64,000 bases of DNA from Caballeronia mineralivorans PML1(12) (GTDB taxonomy: Bacteria > Pseudomonadota > Gammaproteobacteria > Burkholderiales > Burkholderiaceae). Location of the stretch: NCBI RefSeq assembly GCF_001028175.1, contig NZ_AEJF01000136.1:1-64000 (forward strand). Direction: 5' to 3'. A program made the position numbers and the translations under genes. The first letter of the stretch is position 1; every line of letters begins with the position of its first letter. Shown in pieces: positions 36,757 to 44,653 of the stretch. The notes below the pieces were generated by a model. That model was not told the origin of the DNA, made no database searches, and saw nothing but the letters and a program-made list of their open reading frames with translations.

Positions 36757-37761
36757 ATGAAACTCAGTCGAATCGCCATCGCGCTCACCGCAGTCACGCT
36801 TGCGGCCGGAGCCATTGCTGTCGCGCAGGCCGCGACCGATGAAACCATCGTTACGGTGGTCAAGGTCACGGGTATCAACTGGTTCAACCGGATGGACGAC
36901 GGCGTGAAGGAATTCGCCAAGAGCAACCCGGGCGTGAACGCGTATCAGACCGGGCCGGGACGCGCGGACGCTGCACAGCAACTGAAGATCATCGAAGATC
37001 TGATCGCGAAGAAGGTCACGGCGATCGCGGTCGTTCCCTACGATCCGCCGACGCTCGAACCGGCGCTCAAGAAAGCGATGGATCGCGGCATCAAGGTCGT
37101 TACGCATGAAGCGGACAACGAGAAGAACACGATGGTCGACATCGAAGCCTTCGACAACACCGCGTACGGCGCGGGCCTGAACGAACGTCTTGCGAAGTGC
37201 ATGGGTGATCAGGGCAAATGGGCGGTGCTGGTGGGCTCGCTTGGCAGCCGTTCGCAGGTTCAGTGGGCCGATGGTGGCATTGGCAATGCGAAGCAGAAGT
37301 ACCCGAAGATGGATCTGGTCGAGCCGAAGCTTGAGACCAACAACGACGGCGAACGCGCGTATCAGGTTGCGAAGGAAGTGCTGCGCAAACACCCGGACCT
37401 GACGGGCTTCCAGGGGTCGTCGTCGCTGGATGTGATCGGCATCGGGCGTGCGGTGGAAGAGGCCGGCAAGGTTGGCAAGATCTGCGTGTACGGTACGGGT
37501 CTGCCGACGGAAGCCGGCAAGTTCCTGGAGAGCGGCGCGATCAACGGCATCGCGTTCTGGGATCCGAAGCTCGCCGGTATCGCGATGAACAAGGTCGCGA
37601 AAATGCTGATCGATGGCAAGACGGTGGAGAACGGCGCGGACCTGGGCATTGTTGGTTATAACAAGGTCACGGTAAGCAAAGGTCCGGGCAAGGGCATCAT
37701 CGTGCGCGGCGCCGGCTGGGTGGACGTCGACAAGACCAACTACAAGCAGTATCCGTTCTGA
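36757..37761 (+). CDS. Sugar ABC transporter substrate-binding protein (RhaS/LsrB type)
   Basis: 334 residues. Signal peptide MKLSRIAIALTAVTLAAGAI ending near AQA. Type I periplasmic-binding fold (Peripla_BP_4): VVKVTGINWFNRMDDGVKEFA, VTAIAVVPYDPPTLEPALKKA, VVTHEAD, GFQGSSSLDVIGIGRAVEEAG. ATG at 36757 with GGAGA 7 bases upstream. It is followed by a strong hairpin before the ATPase gene, as is common where the binding protein must be made in excess. It sets the substrate of the importer. Confidence 0.93.
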   Translation: MKLSRIAIALTAVTLAAGAIAVAQAATDETIVTVVKVTGINWFNRMDDGVKEFAKSNPGVNAYQTGPGRADAAQQLKIIEDLIAKKVTAIAVVPYDPPTLEPALKKAMDRGIKVVTHEADNEKNTMVDIEAFDNTAYGAGLNERLAKCMGDQGKWAVLVGSLGSRSQVQWADGGIGNAKQKYPKMDLVEPKLETNNDGERAYQVAKEVLRKHPDLTGFQGSSSLDVIGIGRAVEEAGKVGKICVYGTGLPTEAGKFLESGAINGIAFWDPKLAGIAMNKVAKMLIDGKTVENGADLGIVGYNKVTVSKGPGKGIIVRGAGWVDVDKTNYKQYPF

Positions 37762-37780
37762 TTTTTATGCGGAAGCAGTA

Positions 37781-37807
37781 GGGCGCGCACGGCAGCCGTG
37801 CGCGCCC
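37781..37807 (+). terminator. Very stable intra-operon hairpin after the binding-protein gene
   Basis: GGGCGCGCACGG (37781-37792) and CCGTGCGCGCCC (37796-37807) form a perfect 12-base-pair stem with a 3-base loop, followed by TCTT. It lies 19 bases after the binding-protein stop and 32 bases before the ATPase start. It would cap and protect the binding-protein mRNA or end most transcripts there, lowering expression of the ATPase and second permease. Confidence 0.75.
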
Positions 37808-37839
37808 TCTTGAGGAAGCTTGAAAGGGTCGAAGGTTCA

Positions 37840-39369
37840 ATGATGAGTACAGCGCCGCTTCTCGAAGTCGTTGATATCCACAAGCGCTTTACCGGCGTCT
37901 ATGCGCTGCGTGGCGTGAGCCTTTCGTTCCAGCGTGGGCAGATCTATCATCTGCTCGGCGAGAATGGCTGTGGCAAGAGCACGCTGATCAAGATCATCTC
38001 CGGGGCGCAGCCGCCCGATCAGGGCGAGCTCGTGATCGAAGGCGTAAGGCATGCGCGGCTTGCGCCGCTGGAGGCGTTGTCAGCGGGTATCGAGACGGTG
38101 TATCAGGATCTTTCGCTGCTGCCTAACATGAGCGTCGCGGAGAACGTGGCGTTGACTTCGGAGCTGGCCGCGCATGCGGGACGGCTTACGCGAACCTTCG
38201 ATCGCCGCGTGCTGGCGCGCACTGCGGCGTGTGCTTTAGAAGCAGTGGGTTTGCCCGGCGATGCCGATTTCCAGGCCACGCTGGTCGAGCAGTTGCCGCT
38301 GGCGACGCGGCAACTCGTGGCAATCGCGCGTGCGATTGCGAGCGAGGCGAAGTTCGTCATCATGGACGAGCCGACTACATCGCTGACGCAAAAGGAAGTC
38401 GATAACCTGATCTCGGTGCTCGCCAAGCTGCGTGCCGATGGCGTGGCCGTGCTGTTCGTGAGCCATAAGCTGGATGAGTGTTATGCGATCGGCGGTGAAG
38501 TGATCGTGTTGCGCGATGGCCAGAAGATGGCGCAAGGGCCGATCGAGAATTACACGAAGGCGCAGATTGGCGAGTTGATGACGGGCAAGCAGTTATCGAA
38601 CGAGCGGTATCGGCAGGCTGAAGTCATGGATGGTCACGACATCGTGCTGGATGTGAAGGCGTTATCGCGTTCCCGCCAATTCGCCGATGTCACGTTCTCG
38701 CTGCATCGCGGGGAGATTCTTGGCGTGACGGGATTGCTCGACTCGGGGCGCAACGAACTGGCGCGGGCGCTGGCAGGTGTCGCGCCTGCGGACAGCGGCA
38801 CGGTCACGCTGGATGGCTCCATCGTGCGGCTCAAGACACCCTCCGACGCGAAGTGGCAACGCATAGGCTATGTGCCTGAAGACCGCTTGAATGAAGGCCT
38901 TTTCCTCGATAAATCCATCCGCGACAACGTCATCACCGCGATGATTTCGAGCTTGCGCGATCGTTTCGGACAGGTCGACCGGCGACGCACGCGCGAGCTT
39001 GCCGAGCGCACCGTGAAGGAACTGCAGATTGCGACGCCTGATGTCGATAAACCGGTTCAGTCGCTTTCGGGTGGAAACCAGCAACGCGTGTTGATCGGCC
39101 GATGGCTTGCCATCGATCCACGCGTCTTGATCCTGCACGGGCCGACCGTGGGCGTGGATGTGGGATCGAAGGACATTATTTACCGCATCATGCAGCGGCT
39201 GGCGGAGCAGGGCATCGGTATTATTTTGATCAGCGATGACTTGCCTGAGCTGCTGCAGAACTGCGATCGAATCCTGATGATGAAGAAAGGCCGTGTCTCG
39301 AACGAATATCGTGCGGGGCAATTGACTGAAGCCGATCTTTATCACGCTTTACTTTCAGAGGCAGCATGA
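37840..39369 (+). CDS. Sugar ABC transporter ATP-binding protein (RbsA type, two domains)
   Basis: 509 residues with two nucleotide-binding domains. The first has Walker A GENGCGKST, Walker B FVIMDEPT and LFVSHK; its signature is degenerate (LPLATRQL). The second has the signature LSGGNQQRVLIGRWLA but no Walker A lysine (GLLDSGRNELARALAG), and the Walker B region reads LILHGPTVGVDVG, so the usual Asp-Glu is replaced by His-Gly. Asymmetric domains are usual in RbsA-type ATPases, but loss of Asp-Glu goes further than normal. Two ATGs in a row (37840 and 37843) are equally possible starts. Confidence 0.92.
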   Translation: MMSTAPLLEVVDIHKRFTGVYALRGVSLSFQRGQIYHLLGENGCGKSTLIKIISGAQPPDQGELVIEGVRHARLAPLEALSAGIETVYQDLSLLPNMSVAENVALTSELAAHAGRLTRTFDRRVLARTAACALEAVGLPGDADFQATLVEQLPLATRQLVAIARAIASEAKFVIMDEPTTSLTQKEVDNLISVLAKLRADGVAVLFVSHKLDECYAIGGEVIVLRDGQKMAQGPIENYTKAQIGELMTGKQLSNERYRQAEVMDGHDIVLDVKALSRSRQFADVTFSLHRGEILGVTGLLDSGRNELARALAGVAPADSGTVTLDGSIVRLKTPSDAKWQRIGYVPEDRLNEGLFLDKSIRDNVITAMISSLRDRFGQVDRRRTRELAERTVKELQIATPDVDKPVQSLSGGNQQRVLIGRWLAIDPRVLILHGPTVGVDVGSKDIIYRIMQRLAEQGIGIILISDDLPELLQNCDRILMMKKGRVSNEYRAGQLTEADLYHALLSEAA

Positions 39370-40439
39370 GCGAGTCACTTCATCGCGTTGCTCAGACATC
39401 GCAAGGCGCTTCCGCGCTGAGTCCGGCGTTGGCGGAGGTTGCGCCCCAGATGCGGCAACTCAGTTTTACTGCGCGGTTGGTGCGCAATCCTGAATGGTTC
39501 ACGTTCGGGTTGATTGTCGTGACGTGCCTCGTGGTGGGCACGCTCAATCCACGCTTCTTCCAGTTCGCGACGCTGTTCGATCTGCTGCATTCAGGAACGA
39601 CAGTGTCGTTGTTTGCGCTGGGGACGCTAGTCGTGCTGGCGTCGGGCGGTATCGATGTATCGTTCACCGCGATCGCTGCTTTTACGATGTATTCGATCAC
39701 CAAGGCTGTGTTTGCGTGGTGGCCCGATGCGCCGTTTGTTCTGATTCTGCTTTGTGGCGCGGTGGGTGGCGTGTTGCTTGGGCTGATCAATGGCGTGCTG
39801 GTGCATCGGCTGAAAGCGCCTTCGTTGATTGTGACTATTGGCACGCAGTATTTGTATCGCGGGTTGCTGCTGACCTTTGTGGGCACGCAGTTTTTTATGA
39901 ATATCCCGCACAGCATGGATAGCTTCGGGCGTCTGCCGCTGTTTTTCTATCACACGAACGATGGGCTTCGGGCGGTGTTGCCGGTGTCGGTGATTGCGCT
40001 GTTTTTAGCCGCGGGCGTGACGTGGTGGTTGCTCAATCGAACGATGATGGGGCGCGGTGTTTATGCGATGGGCGGGAGTTTGCCGATCGCCGAGCGGCTT
40101 GGTTATAACCTGCGGGCTATTCACCTGTTTGTTTTTGGTTACACCGGGATGCTGGCGGGGATTGCCGGGATTTTGCACGTCTCTACTAATCGGCTGGCGA
40201 ATCCGTTTGATCTGGTTGGGACTGAGCTGGATGTGATCGCGGCGGTGATTCTTGGCGGGGCCCGGATTACGGGTGGGACCGGGACCGTGGTCGGGACCCT
40301 GCTCGGGGTGATTCTGGTTACGCTCATCAATAGCGTTTTGATTCTGGTCGGCGTGCCCAGTACCTGGCAGAAGGTGATTATCGGGGCGTTTATTCTGGTG
40401 GCGGGGACGTTGTTTGCGCTGGGGCGGCGGGCGGGATAG
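39366..40439 (+). CDS. Sugar ABC transporter permease (RbsC type), second subunit
   Basis: 357 residues, overlaps the ATPase stop by 4 bases. The N-terminal ~40 residues are hydrophilic, then BPD_transp_2 helices begin: FSLFALG-type strand VSLFALGTLVVLASGGIDVSF, RLKAPSLIVTIGTQYLYRG, VIAAVILGGARITGGTGTVVG and VPSTWQKVIIGAFI. Closely related to, but not a recent copy of, the other permease in the cluster. Its 3' end faces the DeoR-type gene, 22 bases apart. Confidence 0.92.
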   Translation: MSESLHRVAQTSQGASALSPALAEVAPQMRQLSFTARLVRNPEWFTFGLIVVTCLVVGTLNPRFFQFATLFDLLHSGTTVSLFALGTLVVLASGGIDVSFTAIAAFTMYSITKAVFAWWPDAPFVLILLCGAVGGVLLGLINGVLVHRLKAPSLIVTIGTQYLYRGLLLTFVGTQFFMNIPHSMDSFGRLPLFFYHTNDGLRAVLPVSVIALFLAAGVTWWLLNRTMMGRGVYAMGGSLPIAERLGYNLRAIHLFVFGYTGMLAGIAGILHVSTNRLANPFDLVGTELDVIAAVILGGARITGGTGTVVGTLLGVILVTLINSVLILVGVPSTWQKVIIGAFILVAGTLFALGRRAG

Positions 40440-40461
40440 GGAGCGTTGTTCATGGTTCTAC

Positions 40462-41187
40462 TCACTTCCTCGGGACCATCCCCGTCTCGGTAATCAACGA
40501 ATCAAACTGATCCAGCTGAGAAAACCGCACCGCCTTCACTTTCCCCAACTTGCTGGCATCCACAACAAGATGCCTCTCGACCGCGCTCTCCATCGCAGCC
40601 TGTTTAATTGCCACTTCGTGAAAATTCCAGCACGTCACGCCACGCGTCTGATCCACTCCACCGGCCGAAATAAACGCCTTATTAATGCCCATTCGCCGCA
40701 ACGTCTCGATACTTTCATCGCTGGAAAACGAATCCGACGAGGGTGCATAAACGCCGCCCAGTAAAATCATCCGCACATTAGCCTTGCGCCGCAAAATCTC
40801 GGCCACATTCAGCGAATAACACAGCACCGTCAAATGCATTTCCGCAGGAATGAGCCGCGCCAAGGTGGTCAGCGTCGTCCCGCAATCGATGAAAATGGTC
40901 TCGTTGTCCGCAAGCAGCCGCGCCGCCACCGCCGATGCCTCCGCCTTGGCCTGCGCGAAATGATCCTTCTCTTCGTCGATCGTATAACCGGCACTGTTCG
41001 GGACATCCGAGGCGCGAACGATATAACCGCCAAGATACGTGAAGGTCCCCGGACTTGCCGCAATGTCGCGGCGAACCGTCATCTCCGATACATCGAGCAA
41101 GGTCGCAGCATCGCGAAGACGCATCACGCTTTGCTCACGCAAAGCATCGGCAAGAACACGCAAACGATCGCTTTTGGTCATTCGCAA
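40462..41187 (-). CDS. DeoR/GlpR family transcriptional repressor
   Basis: 241 residues. Winged HTH at the N terminus: DRLRVLADALREQSVMRLRDAATLLDVSEMTVRRDIA, then the DeoR sugar-phosphate-binding domain: DEEKDHFAQAKAEASAVAARLL, IFIDCGTTLTTLARLIP and SSDESIETLRRMGINKAFISAGGV. DeoR proteins are released from DNA by phosphorylated sugars such as deoxyribose 5-phosphate. It is convergent with the sugar operon, and an operator-like word shared with the deoC promoter lies about 65 bases upstream of its own start, which suggests that it represses both the operon and itself. Confidence 0.93.
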   Translation of the reverse strand: MRMTKSDRLRVLADALREQSVMRLRDAATLLDVSEMTVRRDIAASPGTFTYLGGYIVRASDVPNSAGYTIDEEKDHFAQAKAEASAVAARLLADNETIFIDCGTTLTTLARLIPAEMHLTVLCYSLNVAEILRRKANVRMILLGGVYAPSSDSFSSDESIETLRRMGINKAFISAGGVDQTRGVTCWNFHEVAIKQAAMESAVERHLVVDASKLGKVKAVRFSQLDQFDSLITETGMVPRK

Positions 41188-41224
41188 AGGGCAGTGGACG
41201 CAAGCTACACGTCGTGAATGTGGT

Positions 41225-41261
41225 TGTTAGATTTTGCTCGCTAGATGAAATGATTATAACA
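41225..41261. promoter_or_regulatory. Candidate DeoR operator upstream of the DeoR gene
   Basis: On the minus strand TGTTATAATCA (41261-41251) matches the deoC-promoter word TGTTACAATCA at 10 of 11 bases. On the plus strand TGTTAG at 41225-41230 faces it, giving two half-sites in opposite orientation 37 bases apart end to end. Position 38-74 bases before the repressor start fits autoregulation. The rest of the 41188-41433 gap shows nothing else. Confidence 0.6.
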
Positions 41262-41433
41262 AGCTCAATTGCGAATAGTGATCGGGGAAAACGCTTTGCG
41301 ATTAAGGGGGTTATGAAATCTGCGGCAGCCTAAACGATGAAGCGCAAACCGGCGATTATCCAGCGGCGCGTGCTGACGGTCGCCGCGATTCCTCAAAAGC
41401 CCGGCCTTGAATTTAAGAGATTTCTTCGATGGA

Positions 41434-42303
41434 TTAGTGCGACGGGGCGCCGACCGAACTCGGATTCTCAAGCCACCGCGAGATGGCCGACAGTACCTGG
41501 GTCTCTATGCCGAGGAAGCCGTGCGGCGACTTGGCGCCGCATTCGCCAGCGCGAAGCCCGCCGCGCTCGCTGCTCGACACGGCCAGAAACTGCAACCGGC
41601 TGTCCTCAGCGAGAGCACGGGCCGCACTAAATGGTGAAACCCGGCACCCGTCGTTCTCGTTCGACACAACGAGGACCGGCGTCGCGTTGACGTCCCAGTG
41701 CACACCCGAGAGACCTGACTGGCCATTCATGCCGATTGTGACGGGCGAGGTGAGGACATACGCGTCGGCCAACCGGGGCTCCCGCTTGAGCACGTTGCCA
41801 ATTGAAATCGTGCCCCGGCTGGTGCCCACGAGCGCAATCTTTGCGGCTGGAAAACTCTGCCTGAGAGCCGCGACCACGACGTGCACGTCTTGCGCGTGAG
41901 CTTCGCTCAGGCGGAACTCATCATTCATGCCGGATGATCGATCCGACGGTGCATCAACGATAGCGAGCGCATCGCCCGCAGACAGCCAGTATTCTGCGGT
42001 CCGCAGAAGAAAATTTGCCCTCAGTGTCGTAGGACCGGTGTCGTCGAGAGCGACCATACCGTTGTCGCCGGCAAACAGTACGATGACCCATGGCGGCGCG
42101 GCAGACGGCTGTTCGATGAAGATCGCCTGCGTCTGCTGCCCGCGTATCGGCAGCCGCACCAGTTCGCCCGAATACGCCGGAAGTGCGCTCACGACAGTGC
42201 ATGCAAAAGCACATACTGGAACGGCGATTCGCAGCAGCAGTTTCTGGAGACTGCCGCTGAAATTGGCAATAGCGCGCCGGGTTGTCGATTTTTTATCGGG
42301 CAT
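41434..42303 (-). CDS. Secreted alpha/beta hydrolase-fold protein
   Basis: 289 residues with an N-terminal hydrophobic segment (LLLRIAVPVCAFACTVVSALPA) acting as signal peptide. The mature part shows an alpha/beta hydrolase plan: strand WVIVLFAGDNG, nucleophile elbow GTSRG (in IALVGTSRGTISIG), an acidic residue in VSNENDGCR and a late His in KSPHGFLGIE. Substrate unknown; esterase or lipase-like action in the periplasm is plausible. No neighbour in the same operon. The ATG at 42303 gives a longish basic leader but no better start is evident. Confidence 0.8.
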   Translation of the reverse strand: MPDKKSTTRRAIANFSGSLQKLLLRIAVPVCAFACTVVSALPAYSGELVRLPIRGQQTQAIFIEQPSAAPPWVIVLFAGDNGMVALDDTGPTTLRANFLLRTAEYWLSAGDALAIVDAPSDRSSGMNDEFRLSEAHAQDVHVVVAALRQSFPAAKIALVGTSRGTISIGNVLKREPRLADAYVLTSPVTIGMNGQSGLSGVHWDVNATPVLVVSNENDGCRVSPFSAARALAEDSRLQFLAVSSSERGGLRAGECGAKSPHGFLGIETQVLSAISRWLENPSSVGAPSH

Positions 42304-42754
42304 TCTGCAACCGCGTCATTGTGTAACTCGCAGCATAGGTCAGCCGGATAAAGAATGCAGCAGCCGGGAAGCTACATGACAGAGAATCGGCCGCTGAGAT
42401 CCAGTAGGCGCGAAAATATGCGGTCACGCTGCTGTGGCAGGCCGAATTGATCGAAATGGGCCATTCCGAGATGGCAGTGTCTGGCAGCACGCGGCCATCA
42501 AGAGCCGTTCGTGCACGATTTGCGACCGTCTGTTACCGGGCCGGCACGAGACGATCGCTAAAGTCGCTTGCCCCCGCTCGTCGGTGTCGACCTACCTGAA
42601 ATGCTACTGGCGTTGAGTTGTCCGCCACAAGAGGTGGAGATTTGAGCGTGTCATCGCCGCCGACACGATCTCGGCTCGCTGCAAGATCGTTCAATACTTT
42701 TGGCCTGAATCTACCTAGCATTCCCTCTATCGCTTGTTTTTCTGGAGAGATGCT
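42304..42754. other. Intergenic region before DUF2000 operon
   Basis: About 450 bases. A short rightward open frame reading LLWQAELIEMGHSEMAVSG appears near 42430-42480 but ends soon and resembles no family that I can name. Otherwise nothing is visible except the ribosome binding site (ggagag at 42743-42748) of the next gene. The promoter of the following four-gene operon should be here. Confidence 0.35.
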
Positions 42755-43207
42755 TTGTTATTACAAAACGAACCAAGTGGCGCTAACGCCATTGAAGCCC
42801 CGCCCGAGCCGGAGCGTTGTGTCATCGTCGTGGACGAAGCGCTCCCGCCCGGCAAAGCCTCGAACGCCGCTGCAGTGGTGGCGTTCACGCTGGGCCAGCG
42901 CCACAGCCATCTCGTCGGAGAGCCCTTGCGAGAGCAGGACGGCACGGCGCACCCTGGTCTCATTCCCATTGGCATCCCGGTTCTCAAAGCCCCGGCTGGT
43001 CAGTTGAACGCGCTGCGCCAAAAATCGCTGGTGCACTGCGACGTGGTCGACTTTCCTGTGCAAGGACAGGCCACAGTCGACTACGACGCCTTTTTACACG
43101 CGGTGCGCGTGCTGCCGGGCGAGTCCCTCCAGTACCTGGCAGTCGGACTGGTCGGACCCAGGAAGAAGGTTGGCAAACTGGTGGGCGGCTTCGCCCTGTT
43201 CGCATGA
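42755..43207 (+). CDS. DUF2000 family protein
   Basis: 150 residues if translated from the TTG at 42755, which has GGAGAG 6 bases upstream; a TTG seven codons earlier is the alternative. The DUF2000 signature is clear: CVIVVDEALPPGKASNAAAVVAFTLGQRHSHLVG, HPGLIPIGIPVLKA, VVDFPVQGQATVDYDAFLHAV, LQYLAVGLVGPRKKVGKLVGG. The fold is related to peptidyl-tRNA hydrolase-like proteins and the function is unknown. It is the first gene of a run with 4-8-base overlaps: hydratase, quinone reductase, AraC regulator. Confidence 0.88.
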   Translation: MLLQNEPSGANAIEAPPEPERCVIVVDEALPPGKASNAAAVVAFTLGQRHSHLVGEPLREQDGTAHPGLIPIGIPVLKAPAGQLNALRQKSLVHCDVVDFPVQGQATVDYDAFLHAVRVLPGESLQYLAVGLVGPRKKVGKLVGGFALFA

Positions 43208-43938
43208 TGGATACAAACCTCACCGCGGAGCTCCACGGCCACGTCTGGTCTGTGGGCATAGGCCGTCCGGAAAAGCGCAATGCGCTGAACGGCCCTCTGT
43301 TCGAAGCGTTGGCAAACACCTTGCGCGTGGCGCAAGGAGACGAGCGTGTTCGTTGCGTGCTGTTGCACGGAACCAGCGAATGTTTTTGCTCGGGCCACGA
43401 CACGGCCGAGTTCGCTTCCTTGTGGCCGCAGGCAGCCGACGGCGCGGTCGCGCGCTGCATCGAGGCCTTCGCGGACCAGCCCAAGCCGCTCGTGGCAGCT
43501 GTCAATGGCGCGGCAGTCGGGTTTGGTGCCACGTTGCTGCTGCACGCCGACTGGGTGGTCGCCGGCGAGGGGGTCATGTTCCGCTTTCCGTTTGCCGATC
43601 TCGGGATCGTGCCTGAAGCTGGCGCAACCGCATTGCTGGCCCGCCGGGTCGGCGATTTGTGTGCACGCGACTGGCTCATGAGCGGCCGGCCGATAACGGC
43701 CGCGGAGGCATTGCAGCGGGGCTTCGTTTCGCGCGTGGTGCCAGACGCGGATGTGCGCGCAGCTGCCGACGAATACTGCGCGCTGCTATCCGCCAAGCCG
43801 CCGACAGCGTTGCAAAGTATGCGGCGTCTGTTGCGGGAGGGCGCCACGCTGCCAGCCAGCGAAGCCATCCAGCGCGAGCTTGCCCATCTGAACGAGTTCA
43901 TTCCTGCCGTTACCCGGCGCTCGATCCCTCATGCCTAA
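43204..43938 (+). CDS. Enoyl-CoA hydratase/isomerase family protein
   Basis: 244-residue crotonase-fold enzyme. Start ATG overlaps the DUF2000 stop. VWSVGIGRPEKRNALNGPLFEAL is the first family motif; CFCSGHDTAEFASL forms the first oxyanion-hole segment and VAAVNGAAVGFGATLLLHAD the second. The second acid residue of true hydratases is in FADLGIVPEAGATALL. The sequence is consistent with a hydratase or isomerase acting on an acyl-CoA. The flanking DUF2000 and NAD(P)H quinone reductase genes suggest a small detoxification or degradation route. Confidence 0.9.
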   Translation: MMDTNLTAELHGHVWSVGIGRPEKRNALNGPLFEALANTLRVAQGDERVRCVLLHGTSECFCSGHDTAEFASLWPQAADGAVARCIEAFADQPKPLVAAVNGAAVGFGATLLLHADWVVAGEGVMFRFPFADLGIVPEAGATALLARRVGDLCARDWLMSGRPITAAEALQRGFVSRVVPDADVRAAADEYCALLSAKPPTALQSMRRLLREGATLPASEAIQRELAHLNEFIPAVTRRSIPHA

Positions 43939-44653
43939 AGTTCACGTCGTCCACGCCCACCCGGAGCCGCGCTCTTTCTGCACGGCCATGGCCCATGAAG
44001 CCCAGCGCCTGCTGGAGTTGCGCGGCGACGATGTGAGTTTTTCAGACCTCTACGCGCTCAACTTCGATCCCGTGGCGCGCGCTATTGATTTCTCCGAGCG
44101 CGCCAACAGCGACTACCTCGTCTACGCCAAGGAGCAGCGCCACGCACTTGAGTGCAACGCCCTTGCGCCCGACATCCAGCGGGAAGTCGACGCGCTGCTG
44201 GCCAGCGATACGCTGGTGCTGGTGTTCCCGCTCTACTGGTTTTCGGTGCCTGCGCTTATCAAGGGATGGATCGACCGCTGTTTCCTGTCCGGCGCGCTTT
44301 ACGGCGGCAAGCGCATCTACGGTCGCGGTGGCATGGTCGGCAAGCGCGCGGTGGTCGGGGTAAGCCTGGGCGGCCGGGAGCACATGTTCGGGCCGCAAGG
44401 GATACATGGCGAACTTGCACGCGGCATGCTGCGTCACCTGCTACAGGGGACCCTGGGTTACGTCGGTTATGAAGTGCTCGATCCGTTCTTTGCCTGGCAC
44501 ATTCCTTACTGTTCGCACGCCCAGCGAGTCGACACGCTCAAGCGATGGGGCGACTTCGTCGCCCGCCTCGACGAGCAGCCGCGCATGCCGATGCCGCGGC
44601 TTGAGGAATATGATGAAATCTTCCAGCCACTTCCAGGGGCAGCCTCACCATGA
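43931..44653 (+). CDS. Flavodoxin-fold NAD(P)H dehydrogenase (quinone), MdaB/NQO1-like
   Basis: 240 residues. MPKVHVVHAHPEPRSFCTAMAHEA is the FMN/FAD phosphate loop of the flavodoxin_2 family, and the isoalloxazine region is VLVFPLYWFSVPALIKGWIDRCF followed by GKRAVVGVSLGGREHMF. The C-terminal part (GYVGYEVLDPFFAWHIPY) is typical of two-electron quinone reductases that avoid semiquinone formation. Starts 8 bases inside the end of the hydratase gene and overlaps the AraC gene by 4 bases. Confidence 0.92.
   Translation: MPKVHVVHAHPEPRSFCTAMAHEAQRLLELRGDDVSFSDLYALNFDPVARAIDFSERANSDYLVYAKEQRHALECNALAPDIQREVDALLASDTLVLVFPLYWFSVPALIKGWIDRCFLSGALYGGKRIYGRGGMVGKRAVVGVSLGGREHMFGPQGIHGELARGMLRHLLQGTLGYVGYEVLDPFFAWHIPYCSHAQRVDTLKRWGDFVARLDEQPRMPMPRLEEYDEIFQPLPGAASP

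Noticed and set aside
42434-42616. Short rightward frame before the DUF2000 operon
   Set aside because: Sixty codons without similarity; the alternate phase reading LLWQAELIEMGHSEM is also too short to support a family call.
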